This document shows positions 1 through 6,486 of a stretch of DNA of 6,918 nucleotides, in pieces. The notes beneath the pieces are model-generated. The model was not told the DNA's origin and did no database searches. It saw only the letters and a list, made by a program, of their open reading frames with translations. Position numbers and translations under genes: made by a program. Source of the DNA: Planctomycetota bacterium (GTDB lineage: Bacteria; Planctomycetota; Planctomycetia; Pirellulales; Pirellulaceae); assembly GCA_019347795.1 (NCBI GenBank), contig JAHWKS010000289.1, forward strand, positions 1-6,918, written 5' to 3'. Positions within the stretch are counted from its first letter, which is position 1. The number at the start of each line of letters is the position of its first letter.

Positions 1-2
1 TG

Positions 3-134
3 GCCCTGCGCTGGCTGCTCACCATAATGGCCGCGGGCGTATTCATGTCGGGAATGCGCGACCTGTATGCGGCATATGAGCTGCCCAACGGTGGGTGGCC
101 CTGGACTCGCCGTCTCCGTTCGGTTGACGGGTAA
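3..134 (+). CDS. C-terminal end of an unidentified membrane protein (partial)
   Basis: An open frame enters from the left edge and stops at TAA 132-134, giving 43 residues. The first half is hydrophobic and looks like the last part of a membrane helix (ALRWLLTIMAAGVFMSGM), followed by a polar, arginine-rich tail ending RRLRSVDG. Codon third positions are mostly G or C, as in the real genes of this window, which supports coding. I do not recognise the family. The sulfatase remnant begins directly after its stop in a different frame, so the last residues may be altered by a rearrangement. It could also be a chance open frame, since only 132 bases are visible. Confidence 0.35.
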   Translation, partial: ALRWLLTIMAAGVFMSGMRDLYAAYELPNGGWPWTRRLRSVDG

Positions 135-519
135 ATGGCTATGTGGGAACCGCGCGATCTGCGTCGGCGATTGGAAGCTGGTGGCGGCCAAGGGCGGCCC
201 ATGGGAGCTGTACGGCTTGCGCAACGATCGGGCGGAGTCCAACGACTTGGCGAAAGTACATCCCGAGAAGATGAAGGAGTTGGAGTCGCTGTGGAACCGG
301 CAGCTTGAGGAATTCAGCGGCCTCGCCGCGAAGACTGCGCCGGGGCAGAGTCCGAAAAGTCCGGCGGACTGCGAAGCGCCCCTGACCGTTGAGTTGCAAA
401 ACAAAACCTTCGCTCTCGTATCTTTGGCGGTGGAGATGGAAGTTTATGGGTTCGACGGAGCCGTCGCCTCCGATGAGACCGAGCGCACCGGGCAGTGGTG
501 GAACCGCCCACCGCCGTAA
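67..519 (+). pseudogene. Arylsulfatase C-terminal remnant
   Basis: The frame encodes 150 residues, of which about 24-90 (bases 136-337) match the C-terminal end of planctomycete-type arylsulfatases: GNRAICVGDWKLVAAKGGPW, then ELYGL, ND, and a helical end (ELESLWNRQLEEFSGLAAKT). In intact enzymes this follows a segment like WEHEGNRA; here the match starts abruptly at WLCGNRA. Sulfatases hydrolyse sulfate esters using a formylglycine made from a Cys/Ser in a C/S-x-P-x-R motif about 300 or more residues earlier. That domain is absent, and the sequence just upstream belongs to another frame and apparently another protein. The ATG at 67 is therefore unlikely to start a functional enzyme. Residues 91-150 match nothing I recognise and may be read-through past a lost stop. 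Confidence 0.7.
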
Positions 520-587
520 AGTAACCTGACCGAGTGGATACGCTGCCCTGCCTGTTCGGCTAAGCCGCCATCTTCTCCCCGACAGAC

Positions 588-592
588 GAAGG
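588..592 (+). promoter_or_regulatory. Ribosome binding site of the beta-helix gene
   Basis: GAAGG lies 7 bases before the GTG at 600. It supports that GTG as the start, and the predicted protein then begins with a signal peptide. Confidence 0.5.
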
Positions 593-599
593 TCTCGCC

Positions 600-2150
600 G
601 TGTCGTCGCTCCGCCGCTTCCTGCTCGCTGCATCGCTTCTTGTCTCACTGGTCGGCGTTTTGGGACCAGCGGTTGTTCTTGCTCCCGCAGGCGAGCTCTA
701 CGTCGCCCCAAACGGCCAGCCGGACGCTTCCGGCACGAAAGACGAGCCCACGACGTTGCTGGCCGCCACGCAGCGCCCGCTGGAGCCTGGCAGCACGGTC
801 CTTCTGCTCGACGGGAACTACATCATCAAGCGGGAGGCGATTCCCACAATTGCCTGGCAGGGCCGGTCTGATGCCCGCATCACCCTGCGCTCCGCCCCCG
901 GACAGTGGGCGCGCATCGACGGCGGGCTGATCGTCCAAGGAGCGCAATACGTCACGCTTCGCGATTTCGAGGTGTACCGCACTCGTGGCGGAGCCCATGT
1001 CTACGAACACCAGTGGGGTCGGCCCGTCCCCAAGGTTACCTGCGGCGTCGGCGCAGAGAACCACGAATACAAGCTCAACGGGCAGCTCATCATCGCCCAC
1101 AAGTCCCGCGGTCTGGAGCTGATCAACCTCTACCTGCACGACAATCCCGCTGGCGGCGGCATCGGCGCGTGGAATCCCGCCGAGGACATGCTGACCTACG
1201 GTTGTCTCCTGATCCGCAACGGCTGCGACGACCGCCGCCGCGGCCACGGACATGGAGCCTACATCCAGAACGGCTGGCCGAAGGACCGCCATGGCGAATC
1301 CACCAAGATCTTCCGGCACAACATCTCAGCCTATAACCACTCCACCGGTATGAAGTCCTACGGCGAAACCCCCGGCGTGCGGAGCACGCACTTTCTGGGC
1401 AACATCTTCTTTGGCAATGGGATGACCGCCTGGACGAATGGGGCGGCCAACTACCTGGCCGGCTCGATCCAGGGGCCGATGGAGGACATCGTCCTCAGGG
1501 ATAATCATTTCTATCAGCCGGACTCCACCACCGGCCACCTGGGCGGCTCCGTGTTTCTGGGCTTCGGCAGCGACAAGAAGATCGACTGCACGTTTACAGG
1601 GAACTACGTCTTCGGCGGCGGTGAGATGGCGCTGGACGTGCGGCATTGGCGGCGATTCATTTTCCAAGGCAACACGGTTTACGACGACAAGCGGCTGTTC
1701 AAGGTCCAGGTCGAGCCCGCACATCTTGCGGATTGGGAGTGGCGGGAGAACACCTGTTACCTCGGCCAGGACGGCGAGCCGGTCGTGTTCAATGGCCAAG
1801 CGATGGACCTTGACGAGCTCCGGGAGACGACGGGCCTGGCGGACTCGCCGCGGATCATCAAGCACAAACCGGCGGGTGTGCAGAATTACGTCATTCCCAA
1901 CGAGCATGACCCGGACCGCGTCCACATCGCCCTCTATAACTGGGACGGCAAAGAGCAATTATCGCTCGACCTCGGCGGGTTCCTCCGGCCGGGCGAGTCG
2001 TACGTGGTTTATTCGGCGTTGGATTATCGCGGCGAGCCGCTGGCCCAAGGGACGCACCAAAGCGGGCCGGTGAATCTCGCGCTTCCCGAGGACGCGATTG
2101 TCGGTCGGCAATTCCATGCCCTGGTCGTGCACCGCGTGTCGCCCAAATAG
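600..2150 (+). CDS. Secreted right-handed parallel beta-helix protein
   Basis: This intact gene encodes 516 residues from a GTG start. Residues 1-30 form a signal peptide (two arginines, a Leu/Val-rich core, then APAG), so the product is probably exported. Mature sequence opens with YVAPNGQPDASGT, the N-terminal signature of many pectate-lyase-like beta-helix proteins, followed by short strand-turn repeats (for example ITLRSAPG, YVTLRDFEV, GLELINLYLH, TKIFRHNIS, THFLGNIFFGN, CTFTGNYVFGG, FIFQGNTVYDD) to about residue 400. Residues 425-516 look like a separate C-terminal beta-sandwich (VHIALYNWDG, SLDLGGFLRPGESYVVYSAL). The fold is typical of polysaccharide lyases and glycoside hydrolases, but I cannot place the active site or substrate; a sugar-binding or structural role is possible. 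The HGHG at 216-219 followed by YIQN is a candidate functional patch. The downstream hydrolase is 18 bases away, suggesting an operon. Confidence 0.88.
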   Translation: MSSLRRFLLAASLLVSLVGVLGPAVVLAPAGELYVAPNGQPDASGTKDEPTTLLAATQRPLEPGSTVLLLDGNYIIKREAIPTIAWQGRSDARITLRSAPGQWARIDGGLIVQGAQYVTLRDFEVYRTRGGAHVYEHQWGRPVPKVTCGVGAENHEYKLNGQLIIAHKSRGLELINLYLHDNPAGGGIGAWNPAEDMLTYGCLLIRNGCDDRRRGHGHGAYIQNGWPKDRHGESTKIFRHNISAYNHSTGMKSYGETPGVRSTHFLGNIFFGNGMTAWTNGAANYLAGSIQGPMEDIVLRDNHFYQPDSTTGHLGGSVFLGFGSDKKIDCTFTGNYVFGGGEMALDVRHWRRFIFQGNTVYDDKRLFKVQVEPAHLADWEWRENTCYLGQDGEPVVFNGQAMDLDELRETTGLADSPRIIKHKPAGVQNYVIPNEHDPDRVHIALYNWDGKEQLSLDLGGFLRPGESYVVYSALDYRGEPLAQGTHQSGPVNLALPEDAIVGRQFHALVVHRVSPK

Positions 2151-2153
2151 CCG

Positions 2154-2162
2154 AAAGGAGAG
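2154..2162 (+). promoter_or_regulatory. Strong ribosome binding site of the alpha/beta hydrolase
   Basis: AAAGGAGAG lies in the 18-base gap after the beta-helix stop, with AGGAG ending 8 bases before ATG 2169. It fixes the hydrolase start and supports co-transcription with the upstream gene. Confidence 0.8.
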
Positions 2163-2168
2163 GGCCGG

Positions 2169-3389
2169 ATGAACAGCACGCACTACGAATGTAAGGCCGT
2201 TCCCGAGCCGGCCGAGTCGCCCCAGCTGGCTCCTGCCGCGGTCCGAAGTCTCCGCGTACGGCCGATTGCATGGCTCCTGGCTGCGACTGCCTTGCTCTCC
2301 TTCACGGGTTCCGGGACCGTCAGCGTCCGTGCCGAGGAAGCCCCGCAGCCGCTGGGCGTCGCGATGGAGACATGGGACTACCCGCACGAGGTCCGCCACC
2401 TGCCGTTAACGATTCAGGGACACGATGCGCGGATGGCCTACATGGACGTCTCACCGGAAGACTTCGATGCGGAACCGAACCGCCGCACGGTCGTGCTGAT
2501 GCACGGAAAGAACTTCTTCGGGGCTTATGGGAGGACACGATCGAGGCGCTGGCCCAGGCCGGCTTCCGAGTCGTCGTCCCGGACCAGGTCGGCTTCGGCA
2601 AGTCCTCCAGGCCGGACCTGCACTACAGCTTCCACTTGCTGGCGAACAATACGAAGAGGCTGCTGGACGAATTGGGCGTTGAGAAGGCGGCTGTGGTCGG
2701 GCACTCGATGGGCGGGATGCTGGCGACACGATTTGCGCTGATGCACCCGGAAACGACGACGCACCTGATCCTGGAGAACCTTATCGGGCTGGAGGACTAT
2801 CGCCCACGTGCCGTGGATGCCTACCGAGCAAATCTATCAGAGCATCCTCAAGAAGACCGAAGACGGCATCCGTCGCGATTTACAGAGCTACTTCGTGGAT
2901 TGGAAGCCGGAGTACGAGCGGCTCGTGGAGGTTCACTATCGCTGGACCCTCGGCGGCGAATATCCGCGACTGGCGTGGGCGTCAGCTCTGACGGCGCAAA
3001 TGATCTACGAACAGCCGATCGTCCATGAGCTGGAGCGGCTGAAGGCTCCGGCGCTATTGGTCATTGGCCAGGAAGATCGGACGGCCCTGGGCAAGGACCG
3101 CGCCAGCAAGAAGGCGGCGGCGACTCTCGGCCAGCACCCGCAGTTGGGCCAGAGGGCGGCGAAAGCGATTCCTCAGGCGAACCTGGTTGAATTGGACGCC
3201 GTGGGTCACCTTCCGCACCTGGAGGCGGAGGAGAAGTTCCACCAAGCCCTTTTGGACTTCCTCCGCGAGAAACGACAAACGCAAGTTGAAGAGCCGCTGC
3301 GCGGATCACTTCTGCAAATGGAGACGCGAGTGTCCCGCAGCGCGAAGGGGTTGGAGTCCAGGGGTGAGCCGCTTGGCGACGTCCGCTGA
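2169..3389 (+). pseudogene. Exported alpha/beta hydrolase, broken by two frameshifts
   Basis: Conserved sequence runs through three segments: frame 3 to 2528, frame 2 from 2531 to 2809, then frame 3 again from 2811. Joined, it gives about 406-407 residues. A signal or anchor helix lies near residues 33-50, with a possible cleavage after SVRA. In joined numbering, the oxyanion-region HGK is at 112-114, the nucleophile elbow GHSMGG has Ser180 (codon 2705), the likely acid is Asp304 in GQEDRTA (codon 3075) and the base is His348 in VGHLPH (codon 3207), so a full Ser-Asp-His triad is encoded. As written, translation from 2169 leaves the family sequence after FFGAY and stops at 2741, before the nucleophile. 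The first shift fits loss of one T (TAT TGG to TATGG); the second fits loss of two bases, or gain of one, at 2810. The last about 40 residues, after FLREKRQ, exceed the usual family end. The substrate is unknown. Sequencing error is the main alternative to true inactivation. Confidence 0.85.
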
Positions 3390-3507
3390 GGCTGAGCCAA
3401 GCTACAAGAACTCCCCCAAAGGCCCACTGGCACGCGCTCCTTCGGCTGGCCGACGATCAGCTCTTTATCCTCGGTGGCAGAAATTCGCCGCCGCGCGAAA
3501 TCGCTGT

Positions 3508-3955
3508 CTACTCCGCTGCCGCCGACGAATTCGCGGCGCGGATTTCTTTCGAGAGCACTTTCAACTCGGATCGCTCCAGCCAACCGTTGTTCTTCCAGAA
3601 CCGCTCGCCCGGTTCATTGTCGGCATAAAGAAAGATGTTGCACTTCTGAATCCCGAGGTTCCTCAGGTTCGCCAGGCTGCTCGATAAGCTGGGTTCCTAT
3701 CCCGTGCCGGCGAAACGGCTCGGCGACGGCCAGATGGTGAAGGTAGCCCCGCCGGCCGTCGTGGCCGCAAAGCACTGCTCCCACGATTCGGCCCGCGTGC
3801 CGCGCGACGAGGCTCAGCCCCGGATTGCGGACGAGGTAAGCATGCACGCTCTCCGCCGTATCCGCTTCGTTGAGGCCGACGCCCGCGGTGCTTCGCCAGA
3901 GAGCGAGCACCTCGGCGTAGTTGGCGCTGGCCATTTCGCAAATCTGAACGTCCAC
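3508..3955 (-). pseudogene. GNAT N-acetyltransferase with one frameshift
   Basis: GNAT enzymes move the acetyl group of acetyl-CoA to an amine. Read from GTG 3955, residues 1-92 give an N-terminus MDVQICEMASANYAEVLALW, central strands GRIVGAVLCGHDG and YLHHLAVAEP, and the acetyl-CoA binding motif RRHGIGTQL. At about 3679 the frame changes. The next frame continues the fold: SLANLRNLGIQKCNIFLYAD, NEPGERFWKNNGW, ending at TAG 3508-3510. Restoring two bases (GAG CGC AGC) gives 149 residues, a normal length for the family. The uncorrected frame runs on to 3614 and loses the last strands. GTG 3955 is preferred over ATG 3985 because AAGGA sits 7 bases before it and family proteins start there. The gene begins 10 bases after the PhzF stop, so it is the last gene of that cluster. 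The substrate cannot be told from sequence; family resemblance is to RimI/YpeA-like GNATs. Confidence 0.85.
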
Positions 3956-3962
3956 GGCGGCG

Positions 3963-3967
3963 TCCTT
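3963..3967 (-). promoter_or_regulatory. Ribosome binding site overlapping the PhzF stop, serving the GNAT gene
   Basis: On the minus strand AAGGA overlaps the TAA stop of the PhzF gene (3966-3968) and lies 7 bases before GTG 3955. This decides the GNAT start and suggests coupled translation. Confidence 0.7.
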
Positions 3968-4775
3968 AGGATGGGCTCGTTGCATGGTCGGCCAGACTCC
4001 CCCGGAGCGTCGTCACGGCTTGGCCACACAGCACCACCCGGTCGTTAGCCGTTCGTACTCGCACCAAGCCGCCGCGATTGGACGCTTGCCAGCCGACCAG
4101 CTCCGATCTCCCGAGCCGGGAGCTCCAAAACGGCCCCAGACAGCAGTGGGCGGATCCGGTGACGGGATCTTCGTCGATGCCCGCTGCGGGGGCGAAGAAC
4201 CGCGACACGAAATCGAACTCCGGCGCGTCGGATCGGGCGGTGACGATCACGCCCCGGGACGGCACCTGCGCCAGCAGCCGGAAATCGGGCTCCAGCTGGC
4301 GCACGGCTTCCTCGGAGGGCAATTCAACGAGGTAGTCGAAACGGCTCTGGCCCAGATAGACGGGTTTGGTCCCGAGCGCCTGGACCAGGCCCGAAGGCGG
4401 CTGGGTGGGATGCTCCGCCTCCCGAGGGAAATCCATCTCGATCCACTCGCCCGCCCGAGTACATGTCAAAATGCCGCTCCTGGTCTGGAAACGGATCGGC
4501 TGATCTGGTTCGACGCGACGTTCTTCCCAGAGCACGTGGGCGCTGGCGAGCGTAGCGTGGCCGCAAAGGTCGACCTCGACCCTCGGGGTGAACCAGCGGA
4601 GGTCAAAGAATTCATCACGCCTGACCACGAACGCCGTTTCGGAGAGATTCATCTCGGCGGCGACCTGCTGCATCCAGTCCTCGTCCGCGGGGCCCTCCAG
4701 CAAGCACACGGCAGCCGGATTGCCGGCGAACGGCTTTCCCGTGAACGCATCGACGATAAGTATCGGCAGACTCAT
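3966..4775 (-). CDS. PhzF-family isomerase/epimerase-like protein
   Basis: This intact gene encodes 269 residues with the features of the PhzF family, whose fold is two diaminopimelate-epimerase-like halves. The N-terminus VDAFTGKPFAGNPAAV is typical, and the family catalytic glutamate is at residue 46 in NLSETAF. Other signatures are WFTPRVEVDLCGHATLASAH (61-80) and DEDPVTGSAH (201-210), which line the active site between the lobes. PhzF itself isomerises dihydro-hydroxyanthranilate in phenazine synthesis, but no phenazine genes are visible here and most chromosomal PhzF-like proteins have unknown substrates, so I infer only an isomerase/epimerase-type activity in the cytoplasm. It starts 16 bases after the PaiB-like stop with AAAGGA 7 bases upstream, and is followed by the GNAT gene, so the three are probably co-transcribed. 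Confidence 0.92.
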   Translation of the reverse strand: MSLPILIVDAFTGKPFAGNPAAVCLLEGPADEDWMQQVAAEMNLSETAFVVRRDEFFDLRWFTPRVEVDLCGHATLASAHVLWEERRVEPDQPIRFQTRSGILTCTRAGEWIEMDFPREAEHPTQPPSGLVQALGTKPVYLGQSRFDYLVELPSEEAVRQLEPDFRLLAQVPSRGVIVTARSDAPEFDFVSRFFAPAAGIDEDPVTGSAHCCLGPFWSSRLGRSELVGWQASNRGGLVRVRTANDRVVLCGQAVTTLRGSLADHATSPS

Positions 4776-4782
4776 GGCATGT

Positions 4783-4788
4783 TCCTTT
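4783..4788 (-). promoter_or_regulatory. Ribosome binding site of the PhzF-family gene
   Basis: AAAGGA on the minus strand lies in the 16-base gap after the PaiB-like stop, 7 bases before ATG 4775. Confidence 0.75.
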
Positions 4789-4791
4789 CGA

Positions 4792-5427
4792 TCAAGTCTC
4801 CCGTCCCGTGGGAACGTCCAGCGTCTTTCGCATCAGCTGGGCCACATCGTGCGCCCCCGGATCCCTAGAACCGAGCAGCCCCCGGATGATTCGCTCCCGG
4901 CGGTTCGGCGAATGGTTCTGGCTCAGCTTCCATTTTCCCTCGATCCGGCTGATGTCGATGTAGAATCCGACAATCGTCCCGGCCAGCTGATTGAGGAACT
5001 CGGCAGAACCGGTCAGCGTCCACGGCTGGGGCATCGTTTGCTCGTATCGGACCGTCGTGTCCTGCACGATCTGCATCAGTTCGCTCCGATCTTCCACCAA
5101 GCGCAAAGCGCCGTAAATGTGGACGGCGACGTAGTTCCATGTCGGCACGACGTTCTCGGCTTCGCACCAACTCGGCGAAACATAGGCGTGCGGGCCAGAC
5201 GACACGACGAGCACGGTGCTGCCGCTCGCCTGTCGCCACTGCGGGTTCGCTCGCGCCATGTGGCCGATGAGTCGACCGTGGGACCCCCACTGCCGGTCGA
5301 GCAGGAACGGGAGATGGCTGGCGCACGGCTCCACTCCTTGGGAAACGAGCACGCCGAAGCTGTGACGCTCGATGAAATCGTGGAGCTTCGGCAAGTCGGC
5401 TTCGACAAAAGCAGAAGGGGTGTACAT
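4792..5427 (-). CDS. PaiB-like FMN-binding protein / putative transcriptional regulator
   Basis: The gene encodes 211 residues from ATG 5427, matching the usual length of the PaiB family (FMN-binding split-barrel). Recognised blocks in order are MYTPSAF at the start, SHLPFLLD (37-44), GHMARANPQW (55-64), GPHAYVSPSW (78-87), VPTWNYVAVHIYG (94-106) and GKWKLSQN (164-171). In Bacillus subtilis PaiB is described as a negative regulator of sporulation and degradative enzyme genes, working next to the acetyltransferase PaiA; many homologues have only an inferred FMN-binding or enzymatic role. The frame stays open up to 5574, and ATG 5442 is an alternative five codons upstream, but family proteins begin at MYTP. 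No strong ribosome binding site is seen for either start. It is the first gene of the minus-strand cluster with PhzF and GNAT. Confidence 0.9.
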   Translation of the reverse strand: MYTPSAFVEADLPKLHDFIERHSFGVLVSQGVEPCASHLPFLLDRQWGSHGRLIGHMARANPQWRQASGSTVLVVSSGPHAYVSPSWCEAENVVPTWNYVAVHIYGALRLVEDRSELMQIVQDTTVRYEQTMPQPWTLTGSAEFLNQLAGTIVGFYIDISRIEGKWKLSQNHSPNRRERIIRGLLGSRDPGAHDVAQLMRKTLDVPTGRET

Positions 5428-5633
5428 CGGCGGTCGTTCCATTGTATTCCAGTTAACCCCGTTGGAGATCTCGCTGACGACCAGCCCGGAATCGCCATGC
5501 TGCCGCCGATCCCGTGCTGCTCTTCCGTCTGAACAATTAGGACCAACCTGCGACTGCGCACGCCACCACGACACGCCCCCGCTGAATCAGGTTCGCAGCC
5601 GATCCGCGGAAATCCAGCCCAGGTCCGCGCTTC

Positions 5634-5735
5634 CTAGCGCCGCTCCGGCTGCCTCAACGCGCCGTGCGGTCCCAAAGCGACGGCGGGCCAGCGTAACCGC
5701 GCGGCGGGGATGTCATCAATTTGCTCGGGGGCCAT
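5634..5735 (-). CDS. Doubtful small ORF, possibly the start of a decayed gene
   Basis: ATG 5735 is preceded by AGGA (5742-5745) with 6 bases between. The frame encodes 33 residues beginning MAPEQIDDIPAARLRW and ends at TAG 5634-5636. The overlapping frame two bases on continues with a protein-like stretch (VEAAGAALGSADLGWISADR) ending at TGA 5587-5589. Two other genes in this window have conserved sequence split by an indel, so this could be a third case of about 50 residues. I recognise no family, and random open frames are common in GC-rich DNA, so it may be nothing. Confidence 0.2.
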   Translation of the reverse strand: MAPEQIDDIPAARLRWPAVALGPHGALRQPERR

Positions 5736-5779
5736 GGCCGATCCTATGCCGCTCGCCGGTCGCCCCGAGAACCTTCCCG

Positions 5780-5814
5780 CCGCTCTGGCGCGATCCTAAA
5801 ATCAGCGGGAGCGG
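5780..5814. other. Imperfect hairpin in the divergent intergenic region
   Basis: CCGCTC (5780-5785) pairs with GAGCGG (5809-5814), and inside it CGCGAT pairs with ATC-A-GCG around the loop CCTAAA, with one bulge and a small internal loop. No T run follows on either strand, so it is not a typical terminator. It could be an operator, an RNA structure or chance in GC-rich sequence. Confidence 0.25.
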
Positions 5815-5922
5815 ACGGCGAGACAAAACAGACTCCAGAACGCATCAGGGTGTATTGGCGTGGAAACTGAATTCTCGCCGTGCAGGTCAGCTCGTGCATT
5901 CGGCGAAAGGAAAGCGACGCAG

Positions 5923-6486
5923 ATGAACGTGCCTGGGCTGAAGTACATTGCGGGATTCGTGGCCGAGCCGGACGAGGCCGCTCTGCTCGCCGCCGTGGAC
6001 GCCGAGCCATGGCTGTCCGATCTCAAACGCCGGGTCCAGCACTACGGCTACCGCTACGACTACAAGGCCCGAAAGGTCGATCCGTCCATGTTCCTGGGGC
6101 CGCTTCCGGCGTGGGCTCGGCCGCTGGCCGCCCGGCTGGTGGCGGGCGGGCACATGGCCACCGTCCCGGACCAGTTGATCGTCAACGAGTATGAGCCGGG
6201 CCAGGGGATCACCGCCCACGTCGACTGCATCCCGTGCTTCGGCCCAGTTGTCTGCTCCGTAACACTTGGGTCGCAGTGCGTCATGGAACTGTCGGCGGCC
6301 AAAGGTGACGAAGCCGAGTCGATCCTGTTGGAGCGGCGCAGCCTGGTAGTGCTGGCCGGGGAGTCGCGGTTCAGGTGGCGGCACGCTATTCCTTCCCGCA
6401 AGTCAGATGAGATTGGCGGGCGGGTGCTGCCGCGGAGCCGGCGAGTGTCCCTGACCTTCCGCACGGTAATCGTTCAGGGCCGGTAA
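5923..6486 (+). CDS. AlkB-like 2-oxoglutarate/Fe(II) dioxygenase
   Basis: The gene encodes 187 residues. AlkB enzymes oxidatively remove methyl groups from alkylated bases in DNA or RNA (1-methyladenine, 3-methylcytosine), using Fe(II), O2 and 2-oxoglutarate. The iron ligands are visible as His99 and Asp101 (AHVDC) and His154 (WRHAIPSR). The 2-oxoglutarate region includes NEYEPGQGI (88-96), and arginines in RRVSLTFR (173-180) fit the conserved R-x5-R. The substrate-lid segment YGYRYDYKARKVDPSMFLGP (41-60) resembles the short AlkB homologues of the ALKBH6/8 type more than E. coli AlkB. ATG 5923 is preferred over an in-frame GTG at 5860 because family similarity starts at PGLKYIAGF and AAAGGA lies 11 bases upstream. 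All key residues are present, so it is probably active; whether its substrate is DNA, tRNA or protein is open. A macro-domain gene follows. Confidence 0.93.
   Translation: MNVPGLKYIAGFVAEPDEAALLAAVDAEPWLSDLKRRVQHYGYRYDYKARKVDPSMFLGPLPAWARPLAARLVAGGHMATVPDQLIVNEYEPGQGITAHVDCIPCFGPVVCSVTLGSQCVMELSAAKGDEAESILLERRSLVVLAGESRFRWRHAIPSRKSDEIGGRVLPRSRRVSLTFRTVIVQGR

Larger units (their letters stand above)
5428..5922. other. Divergent intergenic region between the PaiB-like and AlkB-like genes
   Basis: The two flanking genes point away from each other, so this 495-base stretch should hold promoters for both. I find no convincing -35/-10 pair on either strand. It contains a doubtful short minus-strand ORF (5634-5735), an imperfect hairpin (5780-5814), and the AlkB ribosome binding site (AAAGGA, 5906-5911). 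The long plus-strand open frame through it is arginine- and serine-rich, low in complexity and looks like a chance frame. Confidence 0.6.

Noticed and set aside
645..1958. Two minus-strand open frames opposite the beta-helix gene
   Set aside because: The plus strand carries an intact protein with signal peptide and beta-helix repeats; the antisense readings are shadows.
2520..2535. Programmed ribosomal frameshifting in the hydrolase
   Set aside because: No slippery heptamer, internal Shine-Dalgarno or following hairpin is visible at either shift, and two opposite shifts would be needed; mutation or sequence error is simpler.
3390..3507. Bidirectional terminator between the convergent hydrolase and GNAT genes
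   Set aside because: Only a weak 5-bp stem (TTCGC/GCGAA) without a T run could be found, not enough to call a terminator.
3984..4868. Long plus-strand open frame of 294 codons opposite the PhzF gene
   Set aside because: It lies antisense to a clearly recognised PhzF-family gene and its translation has no family features; long antisense frames are expected in GC-rich DNA.
4588..5532. Long plus-strand open frame opposite the PaiB-like gene
   Set aside because: It is antisense to a well-conserved PaiB-like protein and shows only mixed-composition sequence.
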